This document shows, in pieces, positions 20,329 to 29,179 of a stretch of 46,772 bases of DNA. The stretch is taken from positions 1 through 46,772 of the forward strand of contig NZ_BMOF01000012.1 of assembly GCF_014646935.1 (NCBI RefSeq), given 5' to 3'. This DNA is from Calditerricola satsumensis (GTDB lineage Bacteria; Bacillota; Bacilli; Calditerricolales; Calditerricolaceae). The stretch's first letter is position 1. The number at the start of each line of letters is the position of its first letter. Below the pieces are notes generated by a model. The model saw only the letters and a program-made list of their open reading frames with translations, was not told the origin of the DNA and did not search any database. The position numbers and the translations under genes are program-made.

Positions 20329-20357
20329 AGTATAACAGAAAAAGGAGGGCGAGACAA
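20329..20357 (-). promoter_or_regulatory. rpsF operon promoter
   Basis: TTGTCT (20352-20357) and TATACT (20329-20334), 17-bp spacer, with TG one base before the -10 (extended -10) on the minus strand. Strong sigma-A match. The -35 lies inside the ychF terminator hairpin. Confidence 0.85.
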
Positions 20358-20370
20358 GATTGTCGCCCTC
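20338..20370 (-). terminator. ychF terminator
   Basis: On the minus strand GAGGGC (20365-20370) pairs with GCCCTC (20345-20350), and GACA/TGTC forms an inner 4-bp stem (2-nt bulge, 4-nt loop). It is followed by CCTTTTT. It overlaps the rpsF -35. Confidence 0.7.
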
Positions 20371-20418
20371 GGCAACTGCTGGACGGTTCGCCGTGAAACG
20401 GGGCAACCGACACCGGTT

Positions 20419-21519
20419 CTACACGTTAAACCGGAAATAGACCACGTCGCCGTCCTGCATCACGTAGTCTTTGCCCTCCAGGCGCAAGAGGCCCTGCTCC
20501 CGCGCCTGGGCCATCGAACCGGCGCGAACGAGGTCGTCGTAGGCCACCACCTCGGCGCGGATGAAGCCGCGCTCGAAATCGCTGTGAATGACGCCGGCCG
20601 CCTGGGGTGCCTTGGTCCCCTCGCGAATGGTCCAGGCCCGAACCTCCTTTTCCCCGGCGGTGAAGAAGGTGATCAGGCCGAGGAGGCGATACGCGGCGCG
20701 GATGAGGCGGTCGAGGCCCGATTCGGCCAGGCCCAGCTCGGCGAGGAACAGGTCGCGGTCCTCGCCGTCGAGCTCGGCGATCTCCGCCTCCACCTTGGCG
20801 CTGATGACGATCACCTCGGCCCCCTCCTCCGCCGCCCGCCGGCGCACCTCGGCCACGTGTGGGTTTTCGGCGGCGCCCGCCGCTTCCGCTTCGCTCACGT
20901 TGGCCACGTACAAGACCGGTTTCATCGTCAAAAGGTGCAGGTCGCGCAGCTCTAGCCGCTCCTCGTCGGTAAGGGCGAGGCTCCTCGCCGGCTGACCGCT
21001 TTCCAGGTGCGTCCGCAGCCGCTCGAGGAGCGCGTACACCTCCTGCGCCTTTTTCTCTCCCGTTTTCAGCTGGCGCTTGGCCCGCTCGAGGCGCTTGTCC
21101 ACCGTTTCCAGATCGGCCAGGATCAGCTCGAGGTTGATTGTCTCCATGTCGCGCAGCGGGTCGACGCTGCCGGCGACGTGGGTGATGTTGGGGTCATCGA
21201 AACAGCGCACGACGTGGCAGATGGCGTCCACCTCGCGAATGTGGGCGAGAAACTTGTTGCCCAGCCCTTCGCCCTGGCTGGCCCCCTTGACCAGCCCGGC
21301 GATGTCAACGAACTCGAAGGTGGTCGGCACCGTGCGCTGCGGGCGGAACATCTCCGTGAGCACCCGAAGCCGCTCGTCGGGCACGTCCACCACGCCGACG
21401 TTCGGGTCGATGGTGCAGAACGGGTAGTTGGCCGCTTCGGCTCCCGCCCGGGTGATGGCGTTAAACAGCGTCGACTTGCCGACGTTGGGCAAGCCGACGA
21501 TCCCCGCGCGCAAACCCAT
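20419..21519 (-). CDS. ychF: Redox-regulated ATPase YchF (Obg-related)
   Basis: Universally conserved P-loop protein of the Obg family that prefers ATP, associated with ribosomes and stress responses. The 366-aa product (the length of B. subtilis YyaF) has G1 GLPNVGKST, YPFCTIDPNVG, DIAGLVKGAS (G3) and NVSE in place of the GTPase NKxD, which explains the ATP preference; a coiled-coil insert (about 130-200) and C-terminal TGS domain (about 280-366) follow. ATG 21519 with AAAGGAG SD. Confidence 0.97.
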   Translation of the reverse strand: MGLRAGIVGLPNVGKSTLFNAITRAGAEAANYPFCTIDPNVGVVDVPDERLRVLTEMFRPQRTVPTTFEFVDIAGLVKGASQGEGLGNKFLAHIREVDAICHVVRCFDDPNITHVAGSVDPLRDMETINLELILADLETVDKRLERAKRQLKTGEKKAQEVYALLERLRTHLESGQPARSLALTDEERLELRDLHLLTMKPVLYVANVSEAEAAGAAENPHVAEVRRRAAEEGAEVIVISAKVEAEIAELDGEDRDLFLAELGLAESGLDRLIRAAYRLLGLITFFTAGEKEVRAWTIREGTKAPQAAGVIHSDFERGFIRAEVVAYDDLVRAGSMAQAREQGLLRLEGKDYVMQDGDVVYFRFNV

Positions 21520-21623
21520 CGGCGTCACTCCTTTTCCGCAAGATCTCGGCACCAGTATAGAAGCCTACACCCGCCTGGGCAAGGTGTGCCCGCACGCCGT
21601 CCGAACACGGCGAACACCCCCGC

Positions 21624-21833
21624 TTACGTCACATCGGGGGTGTTCTGGGAAACGAGCACGCGCTTCAGTTTCCGCTCAAACTTCAGGCGGGGCATGAGCA
21701 CGCTGTGCCCGCAGCCCCGACACTTGATGCGGATGTCCATGCCCATGCGGATCACTTCCCACTCGTTTGTCCCGCACGGGTGGGGCTTTTTCATTTCGAC
21801 GATGTCGCCCAGTCCAAACCGTTTGCGCTCCAT
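21624..21833 (-). CDS. yyzM: DUF951 (YyzM-like) small protein
   Basis: The 69-aa protein starts MERKRFGLGDIVEMKKPHPCG and contains CGTNEWEVIRMGMDIRIKC and CRGCGHSVLMPR; the three Cys residues and His suggest metal binding. This is the DUF951/YyzM pattern and position (between ychF and the mscS-like gene). An upstream start would add 12 residues, but 21833 fits the family. The 3' end carries a 9-bp inverted repeat (ACACCCCCG) without a T-run. Function is unknown. Confidence 0.9.
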   Translation of the reverse strand: MERKRFGLGDIVEMKKPHPCGTNEWEVIRMGMDIRIKCRGCGHSVLMPRLKFERKLKRVLVSQNTPDVT

Positions 21834-21939
21834 GGCGATCGGCCTCTCCCGTTTCAGTAAGGCCCGCACCTCCCGGATCGCCTGCTTTCCGCGTCAGCCC
21901 GGTGTTGGGGTACATTATACCCCATTGGGGAAGGGCGTG

Positions 21940-22845
21940 TCACGCCTGCGGGGATGTGGGCTGAACCATGACCATTTGCGGGTAGGGAATTTCGATGCCG
22001 TGCCGGTCAAAGCCTTCCTTGATCCTCTGCCGCAGCGTGCGGGCCACGGCAAACTGCGTGTTCGGTTTGCACTCGGCCACCACGCGCAACACCATCCCCG
22101 AGGCCCGAAACTGCTCCACGCCAAGCACCTCCGGCTTGGCGACAAGGTCGGGGAGTTCCCGCTGGACCTCCTCGAGGATCTCCTCGCGCAGCACGCGCAT
22201 GGCCTTGTCCACGTCGGTGTCGTACGCCACGCCCACGTCAACCACAGCCAGGGCGTTGGCCACGGAGAAGTTGGTCACCTCGGTGATGCGCCCGTTGGGA
22301 ATGATGTGCACCTCGCCGGTCCAGCTGCGGATCTTCGTCACGCGCAACCCAATCTCGATCACCGTGCCCTTGTACTGGCCGACCTGAATGACGTCGCCGA
22401 CGGCAAACTGATCCTCAAAGATGATAAAAAAGCCGGTGATGACGTCGCGCACGAGGTTTTGCGCGCCTAAGCCGACAGCCAGTCCGACCACGCCGGCACC
22501 GGCGAGGATGGGAGCCAGATTAAACCCCAATTGCCCGAGCACGAGCAGCAGGGCCAGAAAATACAGCGTGTAGGTGACGATGTTGGTCGCAAGCGAGGTC
22601 ATCGTGCGAACGCGCCGCTCGTTTAAGGCGATGCGCCCCTTGTCTCGCTGTTCGACGAGGCGTTCGATCACCGTGCGGGCCAAGCGAACGGCCAGATGGG
22701 TGCCGACGAGGATGGCCACAATCTTGATCCCCACGGTGAGGATGTGCAGCCACAAGTCGGGATTGGCCACCACGGCATAGAAGGAGCGAAACAGCTTTTG
22801 ATACCAGGCATCCCATTGCGTCCATTGCTCCACCGCCCAATCCAT
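21940..22845 (-). CDS. Small-conductance mechanosensitive channel (MscS family)
   Basis: Inner-membrane tension-gated channel releasing solutes on hypo-osmotic shock. The 301-aa product has three membrane segments (about 30-50, 85-105, 110-135). The last is the Gly/Ala-rich pore helix (ILAGAGVVGLAVGLGAQNLV), followed by the beta domain (FAVGDVIQVGQYKGTVIEIGLR, IIPNGRI) and the alpha/beta vestibule. ATG 22845 has AAGGAGGG. Bacillus origins carry an MscS-type gene at this position. Confidence 0.95.
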   Translation of the reverse strand: MDWAVEQWTQWDAWYQKLFRSFYAVVANPDLWLHILTVGIKIVAILVGTHLAVRLARTVIERLVEQRDKGRIALNERRVRTMTSLATNIVTYTLYFLALLLVLGQLGFNLAPILAGAGVVGLAVGLGAQNLVRDVITGFFIIFEDQFAVGDVIQVGQYKGTVIEIGLRVTKIRSWTGEVHIIPNGRITEVTNFSVANALAVVDVGVAYDTDVDKAMRVLREEILEEVQRELPDLVAKPEVLGVEQFRASGMVLRVVAECKPNTQFAVARTLRQRIKEGFDRHGIEIPYPQMVMVQPTSPQA

Positions 22846-22891
22846 GTGGCTGTCCCTCCTTCCGCTGGCGCAAGCCGCTTTCACAGCCGGT

Positions 22892-23923
22892 CTAAGTCGG
22901 CCGCCTCGTCTCTAATGCTAGCGGATAGGCCAACACCCGCGCAAGAAGCGCCACATCGCACAGCCCGTAAAGCGGATAGAGCACACCCACGAGGGAGGCA
23001 AAGCCGAACTGGCTTACCAGAGCCACCGACGCCGTGAGGACCAGGGCCACCGCGGCCGGCGATCGTCCCGTGCTTTCGGCGATCCGCCTCGTCAGTCCAT
23101 ACACCCCGCTGATCGCCGTGGAAAAGAGGGCCAGCCACAAGACCGCGGTGACGATCAGGGCCGTTTGGGGAGGCAAATCGCGGGCCAGCCAGAACAGGGG
23201 GATCTCCATCGCTTCCACTTCCGGACCCGAGGCGAGCAGCGCGGCGTGGTACAGCAGGGCCAATCCGGCGAGCACGACATAGCTCGTTCCGGCGGCCACC
23301 ACGATCTCCCCCGTCGAGCGGATGGAGGCGCCGAGCTGGGCGAGCACCGCGACCAAGGGGGCCACATTGAAAGCGGCGTACACCACACTCGACCCCCACA
23401 CGGACGGGGCTGCCGACGCCGCCGCCGGTTGCGGTGGGGCGTTCCACAGCGCGGTGCCGACCACCGCGCCGAGCACCCCGATGAGCAGCGGGGCAATCAA
23501 CAGGTTGGCGGTCAAGAGGCCGCTCAGGCCACAACTGACCGTCACCCACACCAACACCGCAATGGCGACGATCCCCCATCGGTACGCGCCGCCCCACTGT
23601 GCCACGGTGGCCCCGCTGCCGGCAAACATGACCGCGCTGAGGGAAAACCAATGGGCCAACAACAGCCCGTCATAGAGGCGCCCCCACCGCCGCCCCATCA
23701 GCGCCGCCAACACCGAGCGGGCTCGCCCGTCCCCCACCTGTTGCCCCACCCGCAACAGGAGGGCACAGGCGGCAACGAAAAGCGCCATAGCCAAGAGGAT
23801 GCCTCCGGCTCCGGCGCGTCCATAGGAAGCGAAGAACTCCCAGATTTCGCGCCCTGACGCAAATCCGGCGCCAATGGTCGTGCCGACGATGGTGCAGCCA
23901 ATGGACACGCCGCGCTTCCACAA
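22892..23923 (-). CDS. YkvI-like membrane transporter
   Basis: Polytopic protein of 343 aa with about ten hydrophobic segments. The N-terminal VGTTIGAGFASGREIWEFF resembles the unwound first helix of LeuT-fold/APC-like transporters and the YkvI family. Substrate is unknown. The frame opens at a TTG (23929) abutting the SD; the TTG at 23923, with GGAGG 8 nt upstream, is preferred. It is followed by mscS after 46 bp, likely cotranscribed, and is divergent from yyaC. Confidence 0.85.
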   Translation of the reverse strand: MWKRGVSIGCTIVGTTIGAGFASGREIWEFFASYGRAGAGGILLAMALFVAACALLLRVGQQVGDGRARSVLAALMGRRWGRLYDGLLLAHWFSLSAVMFAGSGATVAQWGGAYRWGIVAIAVLVWVTVSCGLSGLLTANLLIAPLLIGVLGAVVGTALWNAPPQPAAASAAPSVWGSSVVYAAFNVAPLVAVLAQLGASIRSTGEIVVAAGTSYVVLAGLALLYHAALLASGPEVEAMEIPLFWLARDLPPQTALIVTAVLWLALFSTAISGVYGLTRRIAESTGRSPAAVALVLTASVALVSQFGFASLVGVLYPLYGLCDVALLARVLAYPLALETRRPT

Positions 23924-24030
23924 TCCCAACCCCTCCCGTACAGCCGGTCCTGCTCGCTGTTGTCCAGGCAGGTATAACGCGCCCGTTCCCGTCGTATACT
24001 GGGAATACTCCCCTTTTTCCGGAGGACGCC

Positions 24031-24624
24031 ATGAAAACCCTTCGCAACGCGCTGGAGCGCCGTTTTCCCGTAAAAGTGGACTACCTCGACGAACGGGCGG
24101 TGGAACGTTTAGCCCACCACCTGCTTCACACCTTTATGCAGGATGTCCAGCAAAAAGAACTGGTCATCCTGTGCATCGGGACCGACCGGTCGACCGGCGA
24201 CGCCCTGGGCCCCCTGGTTGGCAGCAAACTGGAAGGCCATCTCCCGGGCCACATCGCGGTTTACGGCACGCTCGATCAGCCCGTTCACGCCGTCAACCTG
24301 GTGGACACCATTGGCCGCATTTCCCGCACCCACCGCGATCCGTACATCCTGGCCCTCGATGCCTGCCTTGGCCAGTTCCAGCACATTGGCACGATCACCC
24401 TCGACGAAGGGCCCGTCAAACCGGGCGCCGGCGTGCAGAAAAACCTTCCGGCCGTCGGTTCCCTCCACATGACCGGCATTGTGAACGTCGGCGGGTTTAT
24501 GGAATACTTCGTTCTGCAAAACACGCGCCTGTCGGTGGTGATGAAAATGGCCGACGTGATGGCGGAGGCCATCCTCCACGCCGCCCGGCGCTGGAAACCA
24601 AAAGAGACTGCCGTGTTCCGCTAA
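24031..24624 (+). CDS. yyaC: Sporulation protein YyaC (GPR-protease-like)
   Basis: The 197-aa product belongs to the YyaC family, related in fold to the germination protease GPR and found in spore formers. Typical segments are LVILCIGTDRSTGDALGPLVG, VYGTLDQPVHAVNL, ILALDACLGQ and GSLHMTGIVNVGGFMEYFVL; the Asp residues of GTDRSTGD and DACLG are likely active-site or metal positions. SD CCGGAGGA precedes the ATG. TATACT at 23995-24000 may be part of a promoter, but I cannot tell a sigma-A from a sporulation promoter. In B. subtilis yyaC is sporulation-expressed. Runs head-on to replication. Confidence 0.93.
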   Translation: MKTLRNALERRFPVKVDYLDERAVERLAHHLLHTFMQDVQQKELVILCIGTDRSTGDALGPLVGSKLEGHLPGHIAVYGTLDQPVHAVNLVDTIGRISRTHRDPYILALDACLGQFQHIGTITLDEGPVKPGAGVQKNLPAVGSLHMTGIVNVGGFMEYFVLQNTRLSVVMKMADVMAEAILHAARRWKPKETAVFR

Positions 24625-24641
24625 CGGCAGTCTCTTTTCTG
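24601..24641. terminator. Terminator overlapping the yyaC stop
   Basis: A 14-bp stem (AAAGAGACTGCCGT 24601-24614, complement 24624-24637) with a 9-nt loop and T-run. The yyaC stop codon is at the loop/3'-arm junction, so the 5' arm is coding. The A-run on the other side lets it end the convergent lipid kinase transcript too. Confidence 0.9.
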
Positions 24642-24678
24642 TTTGTTTCCAGGAAATCCTTGCAAGATCCCGCGCCTG

Positions 24679-25575
24679 TCAGAGCACCATGAGGGCGCGA
24701 GGCAGCACTTGGGCCATCCAGGTGGCGGCCACGGTGAACTCCCCATCCATATGGCCCAGAAGCGGCCGCTCCACGGCGATGCGAATCTCCTTCCCCCGCA
24801 GCAGGGTGATGGCCGCGTCGCGGACGTGCCGCCCTCGAAACACGTGCGGAAACAGCGCGAGCAGGCGTCCCGGGCCAATTCCGCTCACCACGCAGACGTC
24901 CAGCTGGCCGTCGTCGCCCTGCGCAAAGGGACAGATGTTCATGCCGCCTCCGTAGAAGGGCAAGTTGCACAGGGCCACCAGCCACGTGCGCGGAAAGCGC
25001 AAGAGACGGCCGTCCACTTCGAGGGTCACCGAAAGGGGCTCAAACCGCGCCAGCACGTGCAACAGGCCGACAACATACGCCGCTTTTCCCATGCGCATCC
25101 GGTTGAGCCACCGCTTGTATCGCGACCGGTTGACCGCAGCCGCTACCGTGCCGTCGAGGCCAATGCCCGCCGCGTTGACCACAATCTCCTCGTTCACGCG
25201 CACGAGATCGAGGGGACGGACGCGAAAGGCGCTCAGCCGGCTCCACGCCGCACGGGGCTCATCGGGGATCTTGAGCGCGCGGACAAAATCGTTCCCCGAG
25301 CCGGCCGGCAAACAGCCAAGCGGCACGCCCGTTTCCCACATGCCGTTGACCACTTCGTGCACCGTGCCGTCGCCGCCGACGGCCACCACCGCCCGAACCC
25401 CGCAGCGCACCGCCTCCCGTGCGAGGAGGACGGCCTCGCCCGGCCGCTGCGTCACCCACACGCGATACGGCACATCCGCGCGCACAAGCAGCTGCTCCAG
25501 TGCGCGCCAAACCTGCCAGCCGCGCCCGCTTCCTGCCAGCGGATTCACCACAAAGCCCCAAGGTCGTTCGCGCAC
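24679..25575 (-). CDS. Diacylglycerol kinase-family lipid kinase
   Basis: Soluble lipid kinase of the DagK/YegS/BmrU family, 298 aa. The catalytic domain has FVVNPLAGSGRG, VAVGGDGTVHEVVNGM (the GGDGT nucleotide site) and LPAGSGNDFVRAL; the C-terminal beta domain has NAAGIGLDG and a late DGE segment. It may recycle diacylglycerol from lipid turnover, but substrate is not provable here. GTG 25575 lies 4 bp after the DUF554 stop and starts close to the conserved domain. An earlier GTG (25599) would overlap the upstream gene and lacks an SD. Confidence 0.92.
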   Translation of the reverse strand: MRERPWGFVVNPLAGSGRGWQVWRALEQLLVRADVPYRVWVTQRPGEAVLLAREAVRCGVRAVVAVGGDGTVHEVVNGMWETGVPLGCLPAGSGNDFVRALKIPDEPRAAWSRLSAFRVRPLDLVRVNEEIVVNAAGIGLDGTVAAAVNRSRYKRWLNRMRMGKAAYVVGLLHVLARFEPLSVTLEVDGRLLRFPRTWLVALCNLPFYGGGMNICPFAQGDDGQLDVCVVSGIGPGRLLALFPHVFRGRHVRDAAITLLRGKEIRIAVERPLLGHMDGEFTVAATWMAQVLPRALMVL

Positions 25576-25579
25576 CGCT

Positions 25580-26317
25580 TCAAAACCCCAATCCCTCACG
25601 GATCATGTGCAATCCCGCTTCCCCAATCGGCAGGAGGATCGCGCTCAGCACAGCAATGGCAAGGGCCGGAAGAAAATTGCCCACCCGAATCGTCTGCACG
25701 CCCAACAGGTTGATGCCGATCCCGGCGATCAACAAGCCCCCCACCGCCGTCAGCTGCTTGATCATGGCCTGAAGCAGGGCATCCGGCACATGGGCGGCGA
25801 TGCTGTGGGCGCCGAGCGCAATCAGCCCCTGGTAGACCAACACGGCCACCGCTGAAAAGATGACGCCAATGCCCATCGTCGCGCTGAACATGACGGACGC
25901 CATCCCATCGAGCGCCGCCTTGAGATACAGCACGGCATGATTCCCGCGCAAGCCGCTGTCCAGCGCCCCCAGCACGGCCATGGGACCGATGCAGTAGACC
26001 AGCGACGCGGTCACGAAGGCGGTGGCCACATTCCCTCGTCCCCGCCCGAGCCGTGCTTCCAACCAAGCCCCCGCCTGCTGCAACCGTTCTTCCAGGCGCA
26101 TGCCCTCGCCGATCGCCCCGCCGATGACCAAACTGGCCACCGTCACGAGGGGCTCGTCCATCTCCAGCGCCATTTTCAGTCCGATCGCCACAACCGCCAA
26201 CCCCAATCCTTGCAGCAACGTTTGGCGAAGGCGCTCCGACATCCCGGAAAGCCAAACGCCCACCACGGCTCCGGCAACGATGGCAAGGGCGTTGACCACT
26301 GTCCCCCATAGCACCAT
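25580..26317 (-). CDS. DUF554 (YqgA/YdfK-like) membrane protein
   Basis: Integral membrane protein of 245 aa with about seven hydrophobic segments and the DUF554 start MVLWGTVVNALAIVAGAVVG. Gly-rich signatures include IGGAIGEGMRLEERLQ and TASLVYCIGPMAVLGALDSG. Function is unknown; relatives are sometimes annotated as possible transporters. It lies between the aminotransferase and lipid kinase genes on the same strand, so it is probably transcribed with parAB. Confidence 0.92.
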   Translation of the reverse strand: MVLWGTVVNALAIVAGAVVGVWLSGMSERLRQTLLQGLGLAVVAIGLKMALEMDEPLVTVASLVIGGAIGEGMRLEERLQQAGAWLEARLGRGRGNVATAFVTASLVYCIGPMAVLGALDSGLRGNHAVLYLKAALDGMASVMFSATMGIGVIFSAVAVLVYQGLIALGAHSIAAHVPDALLQAMIKQLTAVGGLLIAGIGINLLGVQTIRVGNFLPALAIAVLSAILLPIGEAGLHMIREGLGF

Positions 26318-26370
26318 GCTCCATTCCCCCGACGGTTCGTCCGTTGGCCTTTGCCTCCCTCATGCCCTCG

Positions 26371-27531
26371 TCAGGAAAAGGCCGCCGCAATCTCGCGCAC
26401 GGCCGCCGCGAGCGCCTCGACGTCATCCGGTCCGTTAAAGTAGCCAAAACTGGCCCGCACCGTCCCGCCATCGCGGGTGCCGATGGTTTCGTGTCCCAGC
26501 GGGCTGCAGTGGAGACCGGCGCGCACGGCGATCCCGTACTCGCGGTCCAAAATGGCCGCCACTTCCGCCGGATCGACGCCCGCGATTGAAAAGGAAACCA
26601 CTCCGATCCGTTCGATCGACGGCGGCGGCCCGTACACGCGCACGCCGGGAATGGCCGACAGCCGTTCGATCGTCTCCCGCGCCAGGCCCCATTCGTGGCG
26701 GTGAAGGATTTCCACGCCCGTCTCCAGCACGAATTTGACGCCCTCAAGCAATCCGGCGATGCCGGGGGTGTTGAGGGTTCCGCTTTCATAGCGCTCGGGG
26801 CGCACCGCCGGCTGATCCGCCTCCTCCGAATGGCTGCCCGTGCCGCCGTGAACGAGCGGCTCGAGTTCGAGGTCGGGGGCGGCGTACAACCCGCCTGTCC
26901 CCTGGGGACCGTACAACCCTTTGTGCCCGGGGAAAGCCAGCAGGGCGATGTTCATCGCCGTCACGTCGATGGGGAGCACGCCGGCCGTCTGGGAAGCGTC
27001 GACCAGGAGCGGGACCCCGCGCGAACGCAAGCGCTCGCCGATGTCCGCCACCGGCAGGATCACGCCGGTCACGTTGGAGGCATGGGTGACGGCGACCAGC
27101 CGCGTGTTCGGCCGCAGCGCGGCGAGAAAGTCGTCGGCGGCAAACAAGCCGTTCTCCCGTGGCGGGACATACGTCACCTCCACCCCCCGCGTCCGGCGCA
27201 AATGCTCGAGGGGCCGGCGGACGGCATTGTGCTCCACGGCCGACGCCACGACGTGGTCGCCCGCCCGGAGGTAGCCCTTCAGGGCCTGGTTCAGGGCCTG
27301 CGTGGCATTGGCAAAAAAGAAAAGGTCGTTGGGATTGCGCACGCCGAAAAGCCGCGCCAAATGGGCGCGGGCCTGGGCCACCACGCGGGCGGCCTTTTGC
27401 GCCAACGCGTGACTGCCTCGCCCGGGGTTGGCCGCAAAGGCTTCCACACACGCCTTCATCGCTTCGACAACGGCCGGCGGCTTGGGCCACGTGGACGCCG
27501 CGTTGTCCAAGTAGCGGATGGTGCGGGTCAT
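26371..27531 (-). CDS. Cysteine desulfurase-like class V aminotransferase
   Basis: PLP-dependent enzyme of 386 aa in the SufS/IscS superfamily. Motifs are YLDNAASTWPKP, TQALNQALKG, VEHNAVRRPLEHL, SNVTG, VDASQTAG, the PLP lysine in AFPGHKGLYGPQG and a C-terminal Cys in GLHCSPLGH. It looks like the TIGR01977-type subgroup rather than housekeeping SufS, and no sufU or iscU gene is adjacent. It could mobilise sulfur from cysteine, but the substrate is unproven. It lies 33 bp after parB, consistent with one transcript. Confidence 0.9.
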   Translation of the reverse strand: MTRTIRYLDNAASTWPKPPAVVEAMKACVEAFAANPGRGSHALAQKAARVVAQARAHLARLFGVRNPNDLFFFANATQALNQALKGYLRAGDHVVASAVEHNAVRRPLEHLRRTRGVEVTYVPPRENGLFAADDFLAALRPNTRLVAVTHASNVTGVILPVADIGERLRSRGVPLLVDASQTAGVLPIDVTAMNIALLAFPGHKGLYGPQGTGGLYAAPDLELEPLVHGGTGSHSEEADQPAVRPERYESGTLNTPGIAGLLEGVKFVLETGVEILHRHEWGLARETIERLSAIPGVRVYGPPPSIERIGVVSFSIAGVDPAEVAAILDREYGIAVRAGLHCSPLGHETIGTRDGGTVRASFGYFNGPDDVEALAAAVREIAAAFS

Positions 27532-27564
27532 CCTGCTCCTCCCCTCTCCTCACGAAACGTCCCT

Positions 27565-28425
27565 TTACGCATCGGCGCTCCGGCCGACGATCAACGCGAC
27601 AATGCGGTGAAGGTCCTCCCGCGAAAGGTACTCGATTTCGATTTTCCCCTTCTTGTTCAATTGGCGAATCTTCACCGCCGTTCCGATGTGCGCGCGCAAC
27701 GCATCCTCGTACCGGGCCACCACCGGGTCGTGCACCGGTTTGGCCCGTTTGGCGCGCGCCGTCTCCCGCGCCTTGCGCAGCCGCTGCACGCGCGCTTCCA
27801 GCTCCCGTACGCTCCACCGTTCGCGCACCGCCTGTTTGGCCAGCTCCATACGCATGGCGTCGTCCTCCACGCCCAGTAGCGCCCGGGCATGGCCCATGGA
27901 AAGTGTTCCACGTGAAACATCGTCTTGGATCGCCTTGGGCAGCGTGAGCAGGCGCAAGAAGTTGGCCACGTGGGGACGGCTTTTCCCCACCTTCTGCGCC
28001 AGTTCCTCCTGCGTCAAATTGAAGGTTTCCATCAACTTTTGATACGCCTGGGCAATTTCGATGGGATTGAGATCTTCTCGCTGCAGGTTCTCAATCAGCG
28101 CGATCTCCATCACCTGTTCTTCCGTAAACACCTTGACGACAGCGGGAATTTTGGTCAAGCCGGCCAACTTGGCTGCCCGCCACCGCCGCTCCCCGGCCAC
28201 GATGTCGTAGCCCTTGATGCCCTTGCGCACGATGATCGGCTGCACCACGCCATGCTCGCGAATGGAGTTGGCCAACTCCGCAAGGGAGGCGTCATCGAAC
28301 ACCCGGCGCGGCTGGTAGGGATTGGGGCGCAGCTCGTCGATGGGGATCTCGGTGATCGCGTCATGCTCGTCGGCGCTGAGCTGGGGAATCAGGGCTTCCA
28401 ATCCTTTTCCCAGCCGCTTAGCCAC
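27565..28425 (-). CDS. parB: Chromosome-partition protein ParB (Spo0J)
   Basis: CTP-dependent DNA clamp that loads at parS, recruits SMC and affects sporulation and initiation. The 286-aa product has MAKRLGKGLEALIP, the ParA-stimulating N-terminus, then LRPNPYQPR, the CTP-binding GERRWRAAK and ENLQRED motifs, a helix-turn-helix (LTQEELAQKVGKSRPHVANFLRL) and a C-terminal dimer domain. Its own coding sequence contains a parS site. It overlaps parA by 8 bp. Confidence 0.98.
   Translation of the reverse strand: MAKRLGKGLEALIPQLSADEHDAITEIPIDELRPNPYQPRRVFDDASLAELANSIREHGVVQPIIVRKGIKGYDIVAGERRWRAAKLAGLTKIPAVVKVFTEEQVMEIALIENLQREDLNPIEIAQAYQKLMETFNLTQEELAQKVGKSRPHVANFLRLLTLPKAIQDDVSRGTLSMGHARALLGVEDDAMRMELAKQAVRERWSVRELEARVQRLRKARETARAKRAKPVHDPVVARYEDALRAHIGTAVKIRQLNKKGKIEIEYLSREDLHRIVALIVGRSADA
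27904..27919. other. parS site inside parB
   Basis: The 16-mer TGTTCCACGTGAAACA matches the Firmicute parS consensus TGTTNCACGTGAAACA. B. subtilis spo0J carries a parS in the same place. Expected nucleation point for ParB. Confidence 0.95.
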
Positions 28426-29179
28426 GCTCGATCACTTCCTTTGCCAGTTCCATGTAAACTTCCGCTCCGCGGCATTTCGGATCGTAGGTGATGATCGGCT
28501 GGCCATGGCTGGGCGCCTCGCTCAAACGCACATTCCGCGGAATGATCGTGCGATAGACCTTGTCCTTGAAATACTTTTTCACTTCTTCGATCACCTGCAA
28601 GCCCAAATTCGTGCGCGCGTCGAGCATGGTCAACAGCACGCCCTCGATGCGCAGGTCGGGATTCAGGTGTTTCTGCACCAGGCGAATCGTGTTGAGGAGC
28701 TGGCTAAGCCCCTCCAAGGCGTAATATTCGCACTGAATGGGAATGATGACCGAATCGGCCGCCGTGAGGGAATTGACGGTCAGAATGCCCAACGAGGGCG
28801 GGCAGTCGATGAGGATGTAGTCGTAGCGGTCTTGCACCACGCCCAACGCCTTGCGCAGCCGCACCTCCCGCGAAATGACCGGCACGAGCTCGATCTCCGC
28901 CCCCGCCAGCTGGATGGTGGCCGGGATCACGTCAAGCCCCTTGATATTCGTATGCAGAATCGCGTCTAAGGGATTGATGTCGTTGATCAGCACGTCGTAG
29001 ATGCAGTACTGCACGTCGGCCTTGTTGATGCCGATGCCGCTCGTGGTGTTGCCCTGGGGATCGATGTCCACCAACAGCACCTTTTTCCCTAACGTGCTCA
29101 GGCACGCCCCCAGGTTGACCGAGGTGGTCGTCTTCCCCACACCGCCCTTCTGGTTGGCCACGGCAATGATCTTGCCCAT
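28418..29179 (-). CDS. parA: Chromosome-partition ATPase ParA (Soj)
   Basis: Deviant Walker ATPase that works with ParB and regulates DnaA. The 253-aa product equals B. subtilis Soj in length. KGGVGKTTT is the deviant P-loop, followed by VLLVDIDPQGNTTSG, IDCPPSLGIL and a C-terminal basic DNA-binding face. ATG 29179 is chosen over an upstream in-frame codon because MGKIIAVANQKGG is the conserved start and AAAGGAGATC lies just upstream. Confidence 0.98.
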   Translation of the reverse strand: MGKIIAVANQKGGVGKTTTSVNLGACLSTLGKKVLLVDIDPQGNTTSGIGINKADVQYCIYDVLINDINPLDAILHTNIKGLDVIPATIQLAGAEIELVPVISREVRLRKALGVVQDRYDYILIDCPPSLGILTVNSLTAADSVIIPIQCEYYALEGLSQLLNTIRLVQKHLNPDLRIEGVLLTMLDARTNLGLQVIEEVKKYFKDKVYRTIIPRNVRLSEAPSHGQPIITYDPKCRGAEVYMELAKEVIERG

